Shown: positions 1-14,600, counted from the first letter of the stretch. The stretch is 64,000 nt of DNA from Angiostrongylus vasorum (GCA_018806985.1 JADANN010000188.1:406993-470992); one strand, 5' to 3'. Notes: generated from the sequence alone by a model not told the origin. Numbers and translations: made by a program.

Positions 1-1860
1 TTCTGTCAATCCTGGTAACTCGTGGTGACTATTTTATAGAGGTCAGACAGTGCGCAGATTTACCGACAGTTACCGATACCGTACCATTACCCTTTTTGAG
101 TAGAAACACGGTGTTACTAATCTTACATTTAACAGGAGCAATGCATTTTAATAGGTAACATGTGAAGAGCCGAGCCAGTGTGCTGATGAGAAATAACGGA
201 GGGTTGTTCAGGTGTTCAGATCTTATCCCTGTCCGTCGCTGGTGTTGTTCGATTTTCACCGACGAAATATCATGTAGGATTTTGGTAGAGAGAACAGCTA
301 GGGACGACATATCTATCCATCCTCTTTTTATTTGATATGCAAGTAGAAGAGGTAGAAGGACGCGGCTATTGAAGAGGTACATGTAGTAATCGTGAATGAC
401 TTCATCCACTGCCTTTCTGAAAGCTATAACTTATCCATCAGGGAAAGAAAAATACAATCATTTTAATTTTGTAACTGACGAAGCTTCGTTGGGCTTTGCA
501 AATGCATTGCTACTCCTTTGTCTTTCAGATCTTTTATGGCCCATTTGCATTGTTTTACAAGTTCGGACGTGAGTTGATTTGCAGCTGATGCGATTCCATA
601 CTGTATCGGCTTGAGTGGTTCTGGAAACAGACGTCTCTTGATGACTTTAGAACTCTCAGCTTTCATAGTGCTAACGTGAAGATGTTGAATGAACCGATCG
701 TATTCTTCGCCGATGTTATCCAGGATGGTGCCTTACCCGCTGCCCAGCAGTGATCTATATAAATCTTATCCAAATAAATCCCAGTTTATGGTGGACTAGG
801 GCGCGTGTGGCGCAGTTGTCGGAGGCGCCCTACAATGCACATGGGACCAAAACATTCGCCCAAGCCCACTAAGCCTTTCATCCCTCCGGGGTCGGCAAAT
901 TAGAACCAGACTTGTCTGGGAGGATACCAGCACTGACTCGGTACATCGGTTGGCCATCGCAAGTAAAGGCCAGACATGCATTCAGTCACCTCCAACGATG
1001 CTTAATGAAGTCGAACACATGGCGCATCCCTCAGGGATTGATCAACGCTGGAGGCTTTTTATCCTTTTTTGTGGTGGTTTTCGGATCTGGTTTTTTGAAT
1101 TTAGCGGCTTTCTCTTTTTCGTGAAAAATGAAATTTTGCGCGAAGGAGGAGATGGTGTGATCCTGTGCAGAATTTTGGAAGAACAGCGACATCAGTTAGG
1201 CAAAACCTTCGATTTAGTATGATGTGGTTTACTTTCGTTATGGAACTCTCCACTGGGAGACTTCCACGTCAAATGGTGAGAAGAGTGCTTCTGGAGTTGT
1301 GGGTTACTATGAGTGAGCTTGAGCGTTATGATAAACTCAAACAGTAGTTCACCCTGCTCTTTCCATTCTAATCCGTGGATCTCAGTGTGATGTTGTTCAG
1401 AAGTTCTTCTGGGTCCAATTTTAGCGATAAAATTTCCAATAATGGCTAATAGAATGTATGTTCTTCGCTGTAGAACTTCTCCAAGTCCCTGTAGAACGCT
1501 TCGACTTCGTCTTCATCATAGATAAATGGTGGTGCGTAGACGATGAAAGTTGTCAAAGTCGGTATTGATTCACATCAATTCAACCGTATACGTCCGATTC
1601 GGGTTGTTAGTTGTTCAAATGAATCGGTCTTTATGGCAAAACTCGTACCGACGAGAAAGCCGACGCCGCCGACTCCTATTTTTTTCGCATACTCCGAGGA
1701 ATAGCTGTCGGTGTCGTAGACGATCTTCTTTTTCGGTGTCGTAGACGATGTTGTTTGGGCGGCATCTTCTCGTCTCAGCAAGTCCGATGACATTCCTACC
1801 TGCATCTGCGTCCTCTACAGATGCAAGTGAGTGGGCATTGTAGTTACAAATCCTCACCTT
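1..1860 (-). mobile_element. RTE-clade LINE remnant (endonuclease to reverse transcriptase), interrupted by a SINE
   Basis: Decayed minus-strand copy running off the left edge. Near 1857 it starts with RICNYNAHSLAS and GLAETRR, the N-terminus of an apurinic endonuclease as in hookworm RTE ORFs. Residues like KAAKF at about 1100, TILDNIGEEYDR near 700, KAESSK-KRRL near 650, and RSEHLN..LISTLARLFT near 180 follow in order, reaching the start of the reverse transcriptase. Many stops and frameshifts make it dead. The SINE at 799-1070 is inserted in it. Non-coding 5' sequence to about 2030 is also shared with the fragment at 59.9-60.1 kb. Confidence 0.85.
799..1070 (+). mobile_element. SINE S1 copy (tRNA-derived), nested in the RTE
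   Basis: Begins GCGCGTGTGGCGCAGTTGTC, which contains a pol III A-box-like TGGCGCAGT; the B-box is degraded in this copy. The body includes the CCCTCCGGGGTCGGCAAATT and CAGACTTGTCTGGGAGGATA blocks, and the element ends with a T-rich CTTTTTATCC tail. Host RTE coding sequence resumes on both sides. Flanking TGGTGG on each side may be a short target-site duplication. Confidence 0.85.
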
Positions 1861-2536
1861 AGTCCTTCCAGATTTAGGCGGCCTAGAATTTCCCTGAGAA
1901 TTTGTCAGTCTCTTCGTATTCGTCTCATTCTACACAACGGTGCCTTATCGGGTACTTCTGAATGGTCAGGAGAATAATGTCCACAAGTTTTACTGCCTTT
2001 AGCCTTTGATACGCATGTAAAGTTTGCTGAGCACTGAACGTGGGAGTTGCGTGTACTCACGGCTAGCATGCCAGTCTCTCTCCGAGTAAATGGGGAGCTT
2101 ATTTGTCGGAATCATCTTTTAATCGTCTCCCATATACTTTCCTACCATTTGCTTTCAGGCTTTTGGCCGAATTCACTCGTAGAATGCCATCCTCGTAAAC
2201 TAGAAAACAATCATGCACGCATGCGTGAACGCGTCCCTCACAGGATGTATGTGCTGAGTCGGCGCGGCAGAAACAGTGAGTCCATCTTTGGATCTACCTG
2301 TGTCTCAGAGGACCACGAGGTTACTGTTAGCAGGCTACTAAGCAATGTCCTATCCGCTACGTTGGGACGCGCCATGTTGCCTCGCGACTAATAGAGAGTG
2401 AATTCCTCTATGATGCAGATTCCTGAATAGGAATGATAGGTGAAATGCATTTAACTGGACTTTTTTGTTAGGGCTGTTGATTAGCACTATCTGTTTTCTG
2501 GTGTATACTTGCTTGTTGAATACGAGATTCACTGAC

Positions 2537-2688
2537 CTTTGGAATGAGTACCATCCAGTGGTGCGGAAGAAGTATTCATGAGTTGAGTACACCAGCTTGA
2601 AACAATTAGAGTGGTGCACGCGATCGGCAAGAGATGGCATGCATAATTGGTATTCGAGTAATGGCAAGTTGGCTATCGGTGCAATATC
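2537..2688 (-). CDS. FARP-like exon: PH2 second half
   Basis: Acceptor CAATTTTGAAG, donor CCAAAG/GTCAGT. Reads DIAPIANLPLLEYQLCMPS, then CFKLVYSTHEYFFRT. It matches PLASLPLLGY--IP and the FKL-F-SH-YYFR strands of FARP PH2. The following W-M helix and stop were not identified; an acceptor near 2425 would give a short tail ending at about 2350, but this lacks the PH tryptophan and is doubtful. Confidence 0.88.
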
Positions 2689-5600
2689 CTTCAAAATTGA
2701 GAGTTCAGATAGATGTTATAGCTAGTAAGGCAGAAGCAGCAATCAACCTTGTGAGTCTTATAGAAGAATAGTGTGTGAGATGTGAGTTCTGTCCACAGTC
2801 TCTGCCAACCATTCGAATTCCGTAATTTCCGCAGAAGATATCCAGATTGACAAACGGTGACAATCTAAAAATGAAGGTGTTCTAATATTGAACAGACTGA
2901 AGGATTTGAAACTATAGGCATAAATGACGTATGTGGTAAATTTGACGGGCATAGTAATTCTGCCTAAAAATGTTGTTTTGCTGTTTCTAATAAAGGTTTG
3001 AAAGTGTGAAAAACCTGCAGTCTTAGAACCACAAGTTTTCATTATTCTGAATTGACGAACATCATAAATCTGGTGAATACCAAGCGTTGTCTTGCGATGC
3101 CAACAGACTTGCAGTGGACTTAATCTTCGACGCTCCTTCGCTTGCAACTCATCCACTGACCCCCTGAATGAACTACGCTATAACCAGAAACAGCTGAGTA
3201 CCTTTAAATTTCTGAGTCATTTCTTGAGAGTACCTTTAAAATCGCGTCCGAGCTCTGGAAATCGGTGATCGCTCTCAGTTATGATAGATGGAAGCTCAAA
3301 GCGATTTTTCACATGTTGCTTTACAGCAGAACTAATATCCTAAAATATTCCTTCATACAACGATCACAATTACTCCATAGCCTATCTTCTTCTAGTAACT
3401 AAATCAGTATCAGATCTGAAAAAATGGACTGGCCTCTATCCAACGTTCTTTGGCAGGACTAGCTAGAACTATGGATTTCCTGCCAAAATGGAGAGTGAAT
3501 GCATCGTTTCGTTTTCCAGTAACCTCGTATGTGTCACCGTCCTCCACCTAAAGGTTTGAAGAGTAAGGGAAAGGTAGTATGTCAATACGCACCGCTAAGC
3601 ATTTGTCGAACCAGTAGTCCCTTTCAATTTCAATTCGACATTGATGGCGAATGGTGTCGCTTGAGAACGGTGAGCTAACAGCACTTCGTCGCTGAATAGA
3701 AGTAGCATCCGTGGCGATAGACCGCGCTCTGACCATCTCTCGACCCAACCAAACCGCAATAGTCGCTGCAATCGCAGTTACTATTTCACGAACTGAGGAT
3801 TTACTCTACGAGAACAGTAAAACTGAAGCTGATGAAGCTCTCGGCGTTAATCAATCTCTGAGGGATGCGCCGTGCATTCGACTTCATTAAGTGTCGTTGG
3901 AGATGACTGAATGCATATTTGGCCTTTTACAATGACTCGCTGTGGCCTACCTATGTATCGAGTCAATGTGCTATCCTCCTGGACAAGCCTGGTACCAATT
4001 TGCCGACCCCGGAGGGATGGAAGGCTTGGTGAGCCATGGGCGCTGGGGTCGATTCCACGTGTGTGTCGCAGTGGCGGCTCCAACCACTGCGCCACACGCG
4101 CCCTTATCAGTAAAACTAAGCCACAGAAATCAAAATTGCACGTATCGCATGTCCTTTGTCATTGTTCTTGCAAGACATTCAATGAATCAGTGCTTATGTT
4201 CTCTAAAAACCGAATCTAAAAACTGTGTTTTCCAACTTCACCCATAGAGCGGATTAGAAAAACATGCATAAGTAGAGATATAGATATATTCTTTTTCCAT
4301 TTTTATCTTATTTAATTTGATGCGTCTTCACGTCTACTGTGCGGATCGCAGCACTTCTCACATTCGATTCGTTTCCTCGCTATATATCGTCCACGAAGGT
4401 CTCCTTGTTTTTACGTGTGGCTTCGGGTTGCTGATTGAGGATTTTCATTTCATCTTGAATGTCGTAGAATGCTGGTCGAGTTGTTCTCCTGGAGTCCTGA
4501 GATAGCCGGGCTGGAGCGTTCCCAATTGGATTGCAGAGTGATTTTTTTCCCCAGACAAGTCCAGTACCAATTTCCCGACCTCGGAGGGATGAGAGGCTTG
4601 GGTGGCCCGAAGAGCAATCGAACTAGCACCATGCTCGTGATGTCGGGCATCACTGCCACTGTGCTATTCGCTCCTAATACATATAAGCATATATAAAACT
4701 TAGAATAATGTCTTAAATCCCCATACGAGTGATCTTTTTTGTAGTCCTCTGTACTAAGAAATACTATCGGACTTGTGATTAAGAACTAATCATGATAGAA
4801 TAATCAAGAAAAGTATAACACTACTCTATTTGGTTGCGTTAGAAGTCCTTGTGTGGCAGTGTCAGCTTCTAATTGAAGAAGCGCGACGAATTCAATTATC
4901 GCCTCTCGTTGTTTTCTGGTGCTGTCGGCGAATCGAGAGATCTTCTCCAAAGCGACACGGATTGGACCAAAGTTAACGTCGTTCACACCTTCCGAGAGTT
5001 GCCATTCAACCAGTCGCGTTAAAATCTGGAATTAACATGTGGGTGACGGAAATTTCGCTTGGTCACCACAAGAATGTACATTTGATTGACCACTATTTTA
5101 AAAGGCTACCTCTTCAAACCCATATTTTTTCGAGGCAGACTTGGAGAAAAAGGAATTGCTACCGGATTTTTCGATTTCACATAATGCTCAGGTGATGTTT
5201 CAGTGGATTAAAGAAAGAACAACTGAATGAAATAATCACTGACTGCGTATCGATTTTGTTCCTCCAGATTTTCATGTTTGTTGAAACACAAGCTTACATT
5301 TATTTATTTTTTTGTTCTGCATCAGTTCAAAGCGCAGACTTCACAATTTTAGCCAGTCTTAATCGTTTTTTATTTCATTGTTTATTATTGCTTTAGACTG
5401 AAAAGTTTGAAGGCAAGAAACTGGGGGAGGTGAAGGTAGGCGAATTAACACTTACGCGACGGCGTGACTTCTGTAGGAGTCATTTTTAGGGTGCACAGTG
5501 GACGGAAAGACCTCTATGGAGGTCAATTTGTTTTCGGTGGTTTATTTTGGCCCACAAAAGTGTTGTTCTACAGTTCTCGTAATCAATCGGGAACATGTTT

Positions 5601-8600
5601 AACGCAAATGTTGTGGCACGCGTAAGCAGTAAAAGGCTTTATTTGACGGACCATAGCAACATATAGTAAATAGTAACTCGTATATGAACTATACGCATAG
5701 AGCGATAGAGCGAGGGCTTTTCTACAATATCGCGTGATCTCAACCAAATAAGTCTCCTGGTTGTCGAACTATTACCGTCTATTGCCGAAAACCAGTAGGT
5801 CCTTAATGAAACAAAAATTAGGCAACGTAGCGCAAGTGTTAGTTGGATGCAGAACAAGTTAATTTATAGACTATCAAAGCATTTGCTCAAGGAATTACAA
5901 ACTACTAGTATACAACTACAACTAGTGAAAACCTGACAAAATGTTTGTACATGGGAAAATAGTGCTGAAAACGAACGGACAAATATTTGTTGTCAATGAA
6001 GTAACGTTTGTGTGCTCTACATTAAAAAACGTTATTGAAGGCTAATTTACACTGCTTTATGGCTGGCCGTTTAAATCATTGCATTTACAACAAAGTAATT
6101 GTAAGCAAGGTGGTGAAGGAAAACGCACCGGTCGCCATGCTAGGACACGATGAAGGGATTTTCAACAATATCCAGTTCAGAGGTATATAGCACTGGTTGG
6201 ATGCTTCAAATTTCCTAAACAGAGAAGCAGATCGACAGCGTCATGGATTTATCTGGGGTTTCTACTGGCAAAAACGCCGGCCGCCATACCTCATCTGAGA
6301 TCGAAATTCTGCGTTGCTTTTTGCCAGTTGATCAAGAGCAGCGATGTAGATAGGGTACTGCTCTAGTAAAGATGCATAGGCTGGAATGACGTTGTGAGTC
6401 GTGCACAGGACTCGTTGCAGCGAGTTGTGATATATTTCTACAAAAGAATGTTGTTAAACTCACAAAGACCATACAGCGATATTTAAAAAATCTTCATAAA
6501 ATTAGATAGAAGTGCACGAGGAAAGTAACATGCACAAAAAATAAAAAAATTGACTAAAACATAAGGTATAAGAAATTACTCTGAACCACTGATTTCTTCC
6601 AGGAAACAAGTCTGCGCATCCTTCAGTTCTTTCAATTTCTTGGATAATTCCATTATTACTCCTGAACTGTCTAGAAACGGTTCTATCAAACGTGGAAGGT
6701 TCTAGAAGACAAAAATTTTATCAATGGATAGGTTATTAAGATTATTGAGATTACAAATTACATATAAATATCTATATGTTGACCCAAAACAAATGAGACT
6801 TGCAGTGACAAAGACCTTCTTTCCTATGACTTCTATAACCTTCGAATGTTTGAAAAGTAATGACAAATAGGTTGAATAGCAAACTATATTAAACAGCTAC
6901 CTCTCACAAACCAATCGAAAGTCTCTGGACGCACATCGTTCGTGATCGAGGAGATCCTCCCTGATTTGATAGCACATGTCAGAGAGACCAACCTACGAGG
7001 AACTGTATTGTATAAGAGAGGTCGTGTAAGACTACAAAGTACTAAGCAGCAAAATTTTGCCTCACTAGCCGTATATCAACACTGGAACACTTTGCAACAA
7101 ATTACGACTGTTCTATACTAAAATCAGTGTCAGTTGTATTTGCTTGCATTCTATACCATCAGCCAAAACTTCGAATGATACTAGGTTCTCTCTGAAGTCT
7201 TTAGTCTTTTAAATCGCTTCGGCATTTATCAAAGGGATGTTTACCGAAACCCTGCTGGAACTAACAGGCAAACAACGTGCGTTTATTTGAACGGCTTAAC
7301 TGAAACATTTTTTTCTCAAAAATCCATGTATTTGTAATGAAAATTTCAACTACCTCTTTGCTACCACTAGTCGCTTCTTCCATATCAGTGTAGATGACAG
7401 ACAAGTCCGTCCACAACTCGTAGTCAAGTTTGTTATCATCAGTCTTTGCCAAACTGGTAATATCGGGAGAAGTCATTGAAGTGTCTAGAATCGTACTGGT
7501 TTTCATTTATACGTTACTCGCGATTTCTTAAATTTTTGCTCTAGAACTTGTTGTAATTAGTAGTGTTCCCAATACTTGGTGCTTAAGACTTACAACTTTT
7601 GATAGAAGAATGAGACCCTATGTACCTACATCATAAGAAATATAACAAATAATCAGCTACATAATGCTGAGGCATGTGCAAAACCCAGACTTCGGCCCAG
7701 GTTAGAACACGCGATCACCCTTTCCAGGGAGCTCATGTGTTACCCACTGCACAACTGAGGCACTCGATTTGCCTTTCTTTCAGACAAGCTGCAGTTCAAA
7801 TAACAATGTCTTAAATTTTATTTACTGCCTGTTCTTTTTTTCATTCCTCATGTAAGCCGAATTCCAATGGCGAGCAAACGATAGGATTCCGGTTCAAGAG
7901 TCTTGACAAAGGCGAAGCGAGATCCAAAAAATGTTCTCGTACGTGGAAGTCCTGTCGGTTTGACCTAGACGCTCTAAGACAGACGCTATTGCTATACGAA
8001 GACTAATGCATAAGCGACACTTAGAAGGGACTAGCCTTCGTTTATACCGTTATCGACGGGCGTCTTAGTTCACAAAGGCCGCCGCAAAATGAAGATATAT
8101 TGGATACCACGCATTAAAACCGATCACGGGCGGTAGCTGCGAGGGCGGCTTCTTTTATTGGTTGCAAACAATAATGAATAAGGCAATACCATATTTCCCC
8201 TCATAGACCATTACATATACTAAGCATTCCAAGAAAAAAATTCTGAAAAACTTTGCTGGAGGGGAAAAAATTGGAAAACCTTTAGAGTACAGTGTGCCTC
8301 CGAGCGATTCACTTCCACTTTCACTAGATTCACATCTGTCACGATTTCGTTGCGACACACTTGAACACAGACTCGCGCTGGTTCCCGCTCTTAAATTTTT
8401 TTTGTACTTAAATAAGAAGCAAATGGTGAATTTTGTTAACCTTCCCCTTAAAAACTATTGTCAGTTAGAAGTGACATAGTTTCAACACAATTTCGAAACC
8501 ACAGAATTAGCGTTTCAGACGCAGAGTTCAAGTGAGTAGGCTTATAAAATAGGATTTGTTACGTGGCTCTAACGGTCTGAATGATCTTTCTAAAAATGTG

Positions 8601-11600
8601 CTTCTAGTTCTAAGGTTGTCCAAGGCTAAGATTTAGAGGGAAATGGGAAACGAAATTTGCATTTTTCGAATTGTCGCCAATATAAGTTATACACTGGCGA
8701 AATCGTGACTTTGGTCTACGAAACCCCTACTGTTCAATCGCCTCGGCTTTCGAAACGCGAGTCTCGAGAAGAAAAGCGAAAGCATGAGTTTCATGGGCTT
8801 CAAAAAAGCAGAATTTTATTGGTTTTAAAAAAGACATGTGTAATTTTTGGAAAAAAATCTGCAGATTCTAATGGTTTTTACGTGTTCACTAAAAGTTAGA
8901 TATGTTTGTTTAACATGTTTACTCAATGCTCAAACGCACACTGTCTTGAAATCAATGCATGGAATTACGTTTTGATTTGTAGTAGGGTTCATATCACATA
9001 AACGACAGTAAATTAAATCCCACGAGAGAAAGAGAAGGCCTCGCAGTAAGATGGATTCAGAATCTCTCAAGATTATTCTTGTTAAATGGCACAAAAGCGA
9101 AACGAAGGATGTCGCCTTGCAAATCGCATACGTTATGTTAGTTAATTACAATTGGACAAAGTCCTTATCGTTCTCGAACGACTGTTATTTAACATAAATC
9201 GTTTCTTACTTTCTCGGCAACTGGTAGATATCAGATCTGATGGCAATATCGGACGAAAACGTAGAATTCACTCCATAGATGGCTGTACTTTTGTGGTGTG
9301 ATCGACACAGGTCTGCAAATGGCTTTCATTTCTCTCCTGAAAGTCACTATTAATCGACTAAAAATAAACAAATTATGTCAAAGTTGGTGGCATTAGCAGC
9401 TTTTCGGCTCTCGTAGAGAAAATAGCACATGCGGATCGACCACTACACAATCAGCAAGCCACAACCACCACGACAATTTTTGAGTTTTTCTACAGCGGAT
9501 GCACGAAAACAATAGAATGAAAGATGGAAGAATTCTGAGACTGGCCGTAAACCGAAAGTGTTCTAGAATTCTTAAGCAGATGGACTAATAGGTGAATAAA
9601 CTGGCAACAGACATATGTAGAAAAAAACCCACCGGGAAAATCACTGCTGTATTTTTCACGTGGAATTCATACAGGTTATTATAGAAGTCGGAGTTGAAAA
9701 TCTCGCTCACCACTCAGTTTGGTACTTAGGATCTAATATGCGCATTATATAACACATTTGCGGTTATATCAAGTCTACTGTTATGTTTCGTTTACTTTGT
9801 CTTCTCTAAAACCTTGACAATTGTGCAGTAATTCGATATAGCAGTACTTGATCATCTTTCTACCTTTTAGTGATTCTAAACTGAAGTTAGTAAAAAGCAG
9901 ATAACTGAATTATCCTTAATTGAAGTTATTCTTTAACCCTCCCAATTTTTTACGAAGTAAAAAGTGCTAGCCTTGATTACTCCCCTATTTATTTAGCCAG
10001 TACTAAGCTATTTTTTCCAATATTTTTTGCAGTTAAATGCTGAAACCTTCATGTTTTAATTTTCAGAACTGGAAAGAGCACGTATGGAGTGCCAATAGTA
10101 TTTCTTACGATGGAGGAGGGCTTAAGTAAAATGTTTAAATATGCGGATCTATTGTTTGAGATTTAAATCGCTCAACGGAAGCGATTCTTACCGATACCAG
10201 ATGAGATGTACAGTTCTTTTTTGTGTATTGCGGTAAAGTATTGATCGTATAACTGGTACATTTCTCCAGCGGCTTCTGAGAGAACAAACTAGTTTCCGTG
10301 AAATTTTTCTGATACAAAGAAATAACGGGTGTACCCGTTGTACTATCTTACTAAGATGTGACATTGAGCTATCTTTATATAAGAATCATAGATCTGCGAG
10401 AACAGACAACAGAATAAAATTTTTCACTTTAATTTCTAATCGAGGCACAGCTGACAAATGCTTATTGCACAATAACTGAAAGTGATGCGATGCACAATTG
10501 AACATTCAGAACTTATCAAACGTAACAATACCCAGACAGAAGATAAAATGGCTAATCTTGTACCTTCAACACGTACATAGCGAACGGAGATCTTCCAGGA
10601 AAAAACATGATGTGGCCACGCAAACACGTGAAATGCAGTACAATTCAAATGAACAAGTAATCTATGCATACTTCATCTGTCTTCCCGTATGACACGGAAC
10701 CCTAACGAATCAACGAATGTGTCAAGTTGAAAAAAAGAGTTTTCGTTTCGCTGTCAAATGAAGCGGGAATAAATTCTGTGGCGAGTGCTTTAATGTGAAT
10801 AACTGATTGTATCAATGTGATAGATACTGTGTCGCACTCTGTCTACGCTATAAAAAAGACACTGATTTCACTTCTGGAGTTCAGAAGTCGCTCAGAATAA
10901 ACAGAAGAAAGTAATTATTAAAGAGCTGCTAACGTGGAAGAATGTAAATGCCACACTCTCATTATGTGTGGAAGGCACGAATATTCAAGAAGTGTCAAGG
11001 ATTGAGGCATTGTTGTTTACCTGATCGGAACATTGTGACATGTGGTAATGGACTGTTCAGAAAATCCGGTTCGTCACAGATTTTACCAAGGCGTTCGCCA
11101 ATTTCTTTCTCATCGAAAGAATTCCCGTTAGTTGGCGTAATTCCGTACAAAGCCGGATTTTTTATGGTGAACGATTAGTTGGTACACCTACCAGAGTGAG
11201 CAGACGTTGTTATAGTCTACCGAGATTGGAAGAAATGCATATAAATCTATTGTAGTTTTATGCAGTACAAGATTAAGTCTAGAACTCCAAAGGATTTGCA
11301 TTTGCTGTATAAACGGTGCAGCGTGCAGAGAAAAGCACACATAGGTTTAAGAGATAAATTTTCTATCAGAATATATCGCTGCATGAACTTTCTTGGGGAA
11401 CAAGAAGCAAAATGATACGACTTATCAAATTCCCATGAAAAAAGAGCATTGCACGTTGCTACGTTAGAGTACAACGCAGGTGTTGGCCTATTTCTTTCGA
11501 AAGCAAGCGAGTTTTAAAGTGCATGGAGAAATTTTACAAAACAAGCAAACATGGTGATGTTTTCCGTTGAATGGTCCATGTTACGAAATGAAAAATGAGA

Positions 11601-14600
11601 TAAATACGTTAGAAGTCCGTCCAAAGCAATCCCGTTTCTGTTCGACGTGAAAGCGGTAATGTTTCATCCGAGCTTTTCGGCGATTCGTCAATGAAAGGCG
11701 TGTACTCTGCTTGCATAGGAAAACTCGTCGACGCGGTCATCAATGACGGCTTCACAGCCGACGTCCTGATAATCGACGTCTTCATCTCGGCAACTTGCTC
11801 TGACACTGCTTTTTGATTTGGGGGGCGGTGGTGGCGGTGGAGGCTTGGGATTAGAATCCGGTGGTAAAGGAAGACCGTCAGTGCTTTCCGAATCGTTCTT
11901 TTGTTCCAGAATGTTAGCGACGACAGCAGTACCTCGGTCGAGCATATCCATATCTTCGTGCAAACTTCGCGAGTCAGACACAGTGTCATCGATGACGTCA
12001 TCGTTTAGATAACCAATAAAAGGGGTACTTCCACTGATTGTGGGAGAACATGGACTTGGAGGGAGATCAAAGCGGACCGGTTGTGTTTGTCTTCTGACAT
12101 CACCACGTTTTCCACGTTTCCCTGGCCGCTCATGGCTTTGCGAGCGATGCCTCAACACGTAGTCCAGTACATTTCCCTCGGGAGTAGTAGGGGAAATGGA
12201 GTGGTCCTGTGAGGAGAAGTTCCTCGGCGATGGAAGTCGCTTTCGAGGTACCAGATCTAGTGATTTTCGTCTCATAAATTGATCTGGGCTTCTTGACAAT
12301 TTCCTTAGAGAATTTGTATCAAATTCCTTTTGTCGATCTTTGAACATTGGAAATGACAATGACTCTGCGCTGTCTACTTTCCGGAGTGTTAAAGTGTAGG
12401 GAATTTCACTGTTGAATAGATGACACTTTTCTACGTTTGGGCTATCCTCGCTTTTCACTGAGATCAATTTTGGACGAGTTAGAGGAAGTTTGGGCTCCGA
12501 CTTTCCCTCAGACTTGTCCTGTTGTGTCCTCGTCAACTGCGGTTGGTGCGTCATGTGTACGACAGGACGTTGCTCCAGTGATGTGGTATGAGTGGCGAAA
12601 TGCTGTGTCGTAGCCAAATTTGCTGGTTTCGGTAAGACAATTGGCTTTGGGCCTCGCTCCTTCACGCCGTTTGGTGTGATGACCATATTTTCTTTGGTGA
12701 TTATTTTTCCAGGCAATGGACCTTTTCCACCGCAGAGCGGGACTTCAGACATAGTGGAGACCTGCGTCCGTGGCACTTTTGTCGAGCAGGAAGCGCTTGG
12801 ATCAGAAATCACTTTCACAGTAGAATACTCGCCTTCGTGTGTCGAAATTACTTTCGGTTTCAACAACAAAGCCCCTTTTGAGGTATATATTGGACCAGTA
12901 CTTCTTCTTACAGATGATATATCCACATTTGGACCATCAATTTCAATTGGGACGAAATTAGTCGAATTAAACGGGTACTCTTTGAGATGGTGACTAGTTG
13001 TGCATGAAGAGCTGGCCGTGTTGGTAGATGTTCCATCGTCTCTCTGCCGAATGCGGAGAGGATTTCGATTGTGTAATTACTCGTTTTACTAACACATTGC
13101 CAACTCGTGTAGTGGTAAAGTTAGTGTTACAGATTTGATGCGAAGGCACACCAACATCGGACTTTGTAGAACGTTCATGGTCAGATAGTCGATAAGAGTC
13201 TTCGCTTATGTTATCGTAGTCAGGGCGAATATTGTTAAAGTTTTTCACCGGAAAGTGACTTAAGTGGTTCAGCATTTTCAATCTCTAGCTCTTTACAAAC
13301 AATTTGCAAATCATCGCTAAGAACATTGGGCAGTGAAAGCGACACATTCTCTTTACCATACGATTCTTTAGATAGAATTTGTTGCGCGCGATGTTTCTGC
13401 CGTTCAGAGTGTTCTGTTTCGTGACGATGTCCTCGTGCATCTAAAGTACCTGCGTTGTCGATCGCGTTCGGTGACGGTGTATGATTTGGTAGCTGAGGAG
13501 AGAGAAGTGAGGATCGCCATTTTTCTTCCGATCAGGCGTTACCGAGTAGTTAGCGAACGCTGGAGCACAGCACGAAGAGATTGCCGGTCGTAGAGGCCTA
13601 CAAATAGTAATTTGTCAACTGAAATGGATCGTAGAAGTTAACTTTATAGATCCGGATCAGAATTAATAGATAAAGAAGGACCGATAAATCCATGTTTTTT
13701 TGTTCTGTGTTTCTTTCTTTACGTTTTTGATATTTCGCTTTTTTACGCCGGGATAAAATTCTTCTAAAGAGTTTTCGAGTGAAGGCAGTTAACCAAGGAC
13801 CACTATTGTTGGTTTAATAGAAATAAGATAATTTGTTTATCAAAGCATTTAGCCCTCATCATTCGTCCAAAGAAAAAAAGAAGAAAAAAAGTGCAGTTGC
13901 TAGATCACGACAAGGAGATTTTACTGTAATATCGGTCTTCTTTCAAATTGCGTCAAAAAGAAAGTAGACCTTTTTTGTGTCTTTTTGTCTTTATTGAAGG
14001 TTATTGCAGAGGAAAAAGAACATTGAAAACAACAGTGCTAGGGTTTTGGTATCTTTTTGAGTTGCGACGTGTAGATCGAAATAATTTTGATTGAAATTGG
14101 ATGTGAAGGAAAAATGAAGGAAAGGAAGAGACAAGAACGAAAAAAGTGTTCGTAGCCATGGAAAGAAGATTGGAGTAGGATCTTATTTCAAGCCTTCACG
14201 CTTAGGAAAAAAAACCCCCTGTCATGTAAACATTCCCTTCGAAATTTCACCGCAATCACTGAGCGAAAAAAATTTTTTTTAAACGATGTGCGCTCAAAAA
14301 ATATAACCTAGTTTCTATTTCAGGTAAAAAAATCCAAGTTGTTAAATGGCAGTAGGTAAGTGTAGAGGTACCTTGTAAATGGCTCTCTTCGTTTATGATG
14401 CTCACGAACATAGTCAATCAGTTGCTTTTGAGTTCGTCCGTGATATCTAAAGGAGAAAACCGTCTAACCCAAGTCTTCAGCGACTTACTGATTGAATTCA
14501 CACTAGGTGTTTTTTGTATTCGCGATTTCAAAAAGTCTCATAGAGCGATGGACAACTAAAGTACCGAAATGAGGATCCTTTGCTAAATAGTCGACTGTCT

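Noticed and set aside
11818..12012. Glycine-rich plus-strand frame
   Set aside because: Antisense of the polyproline run in the FARP linker.
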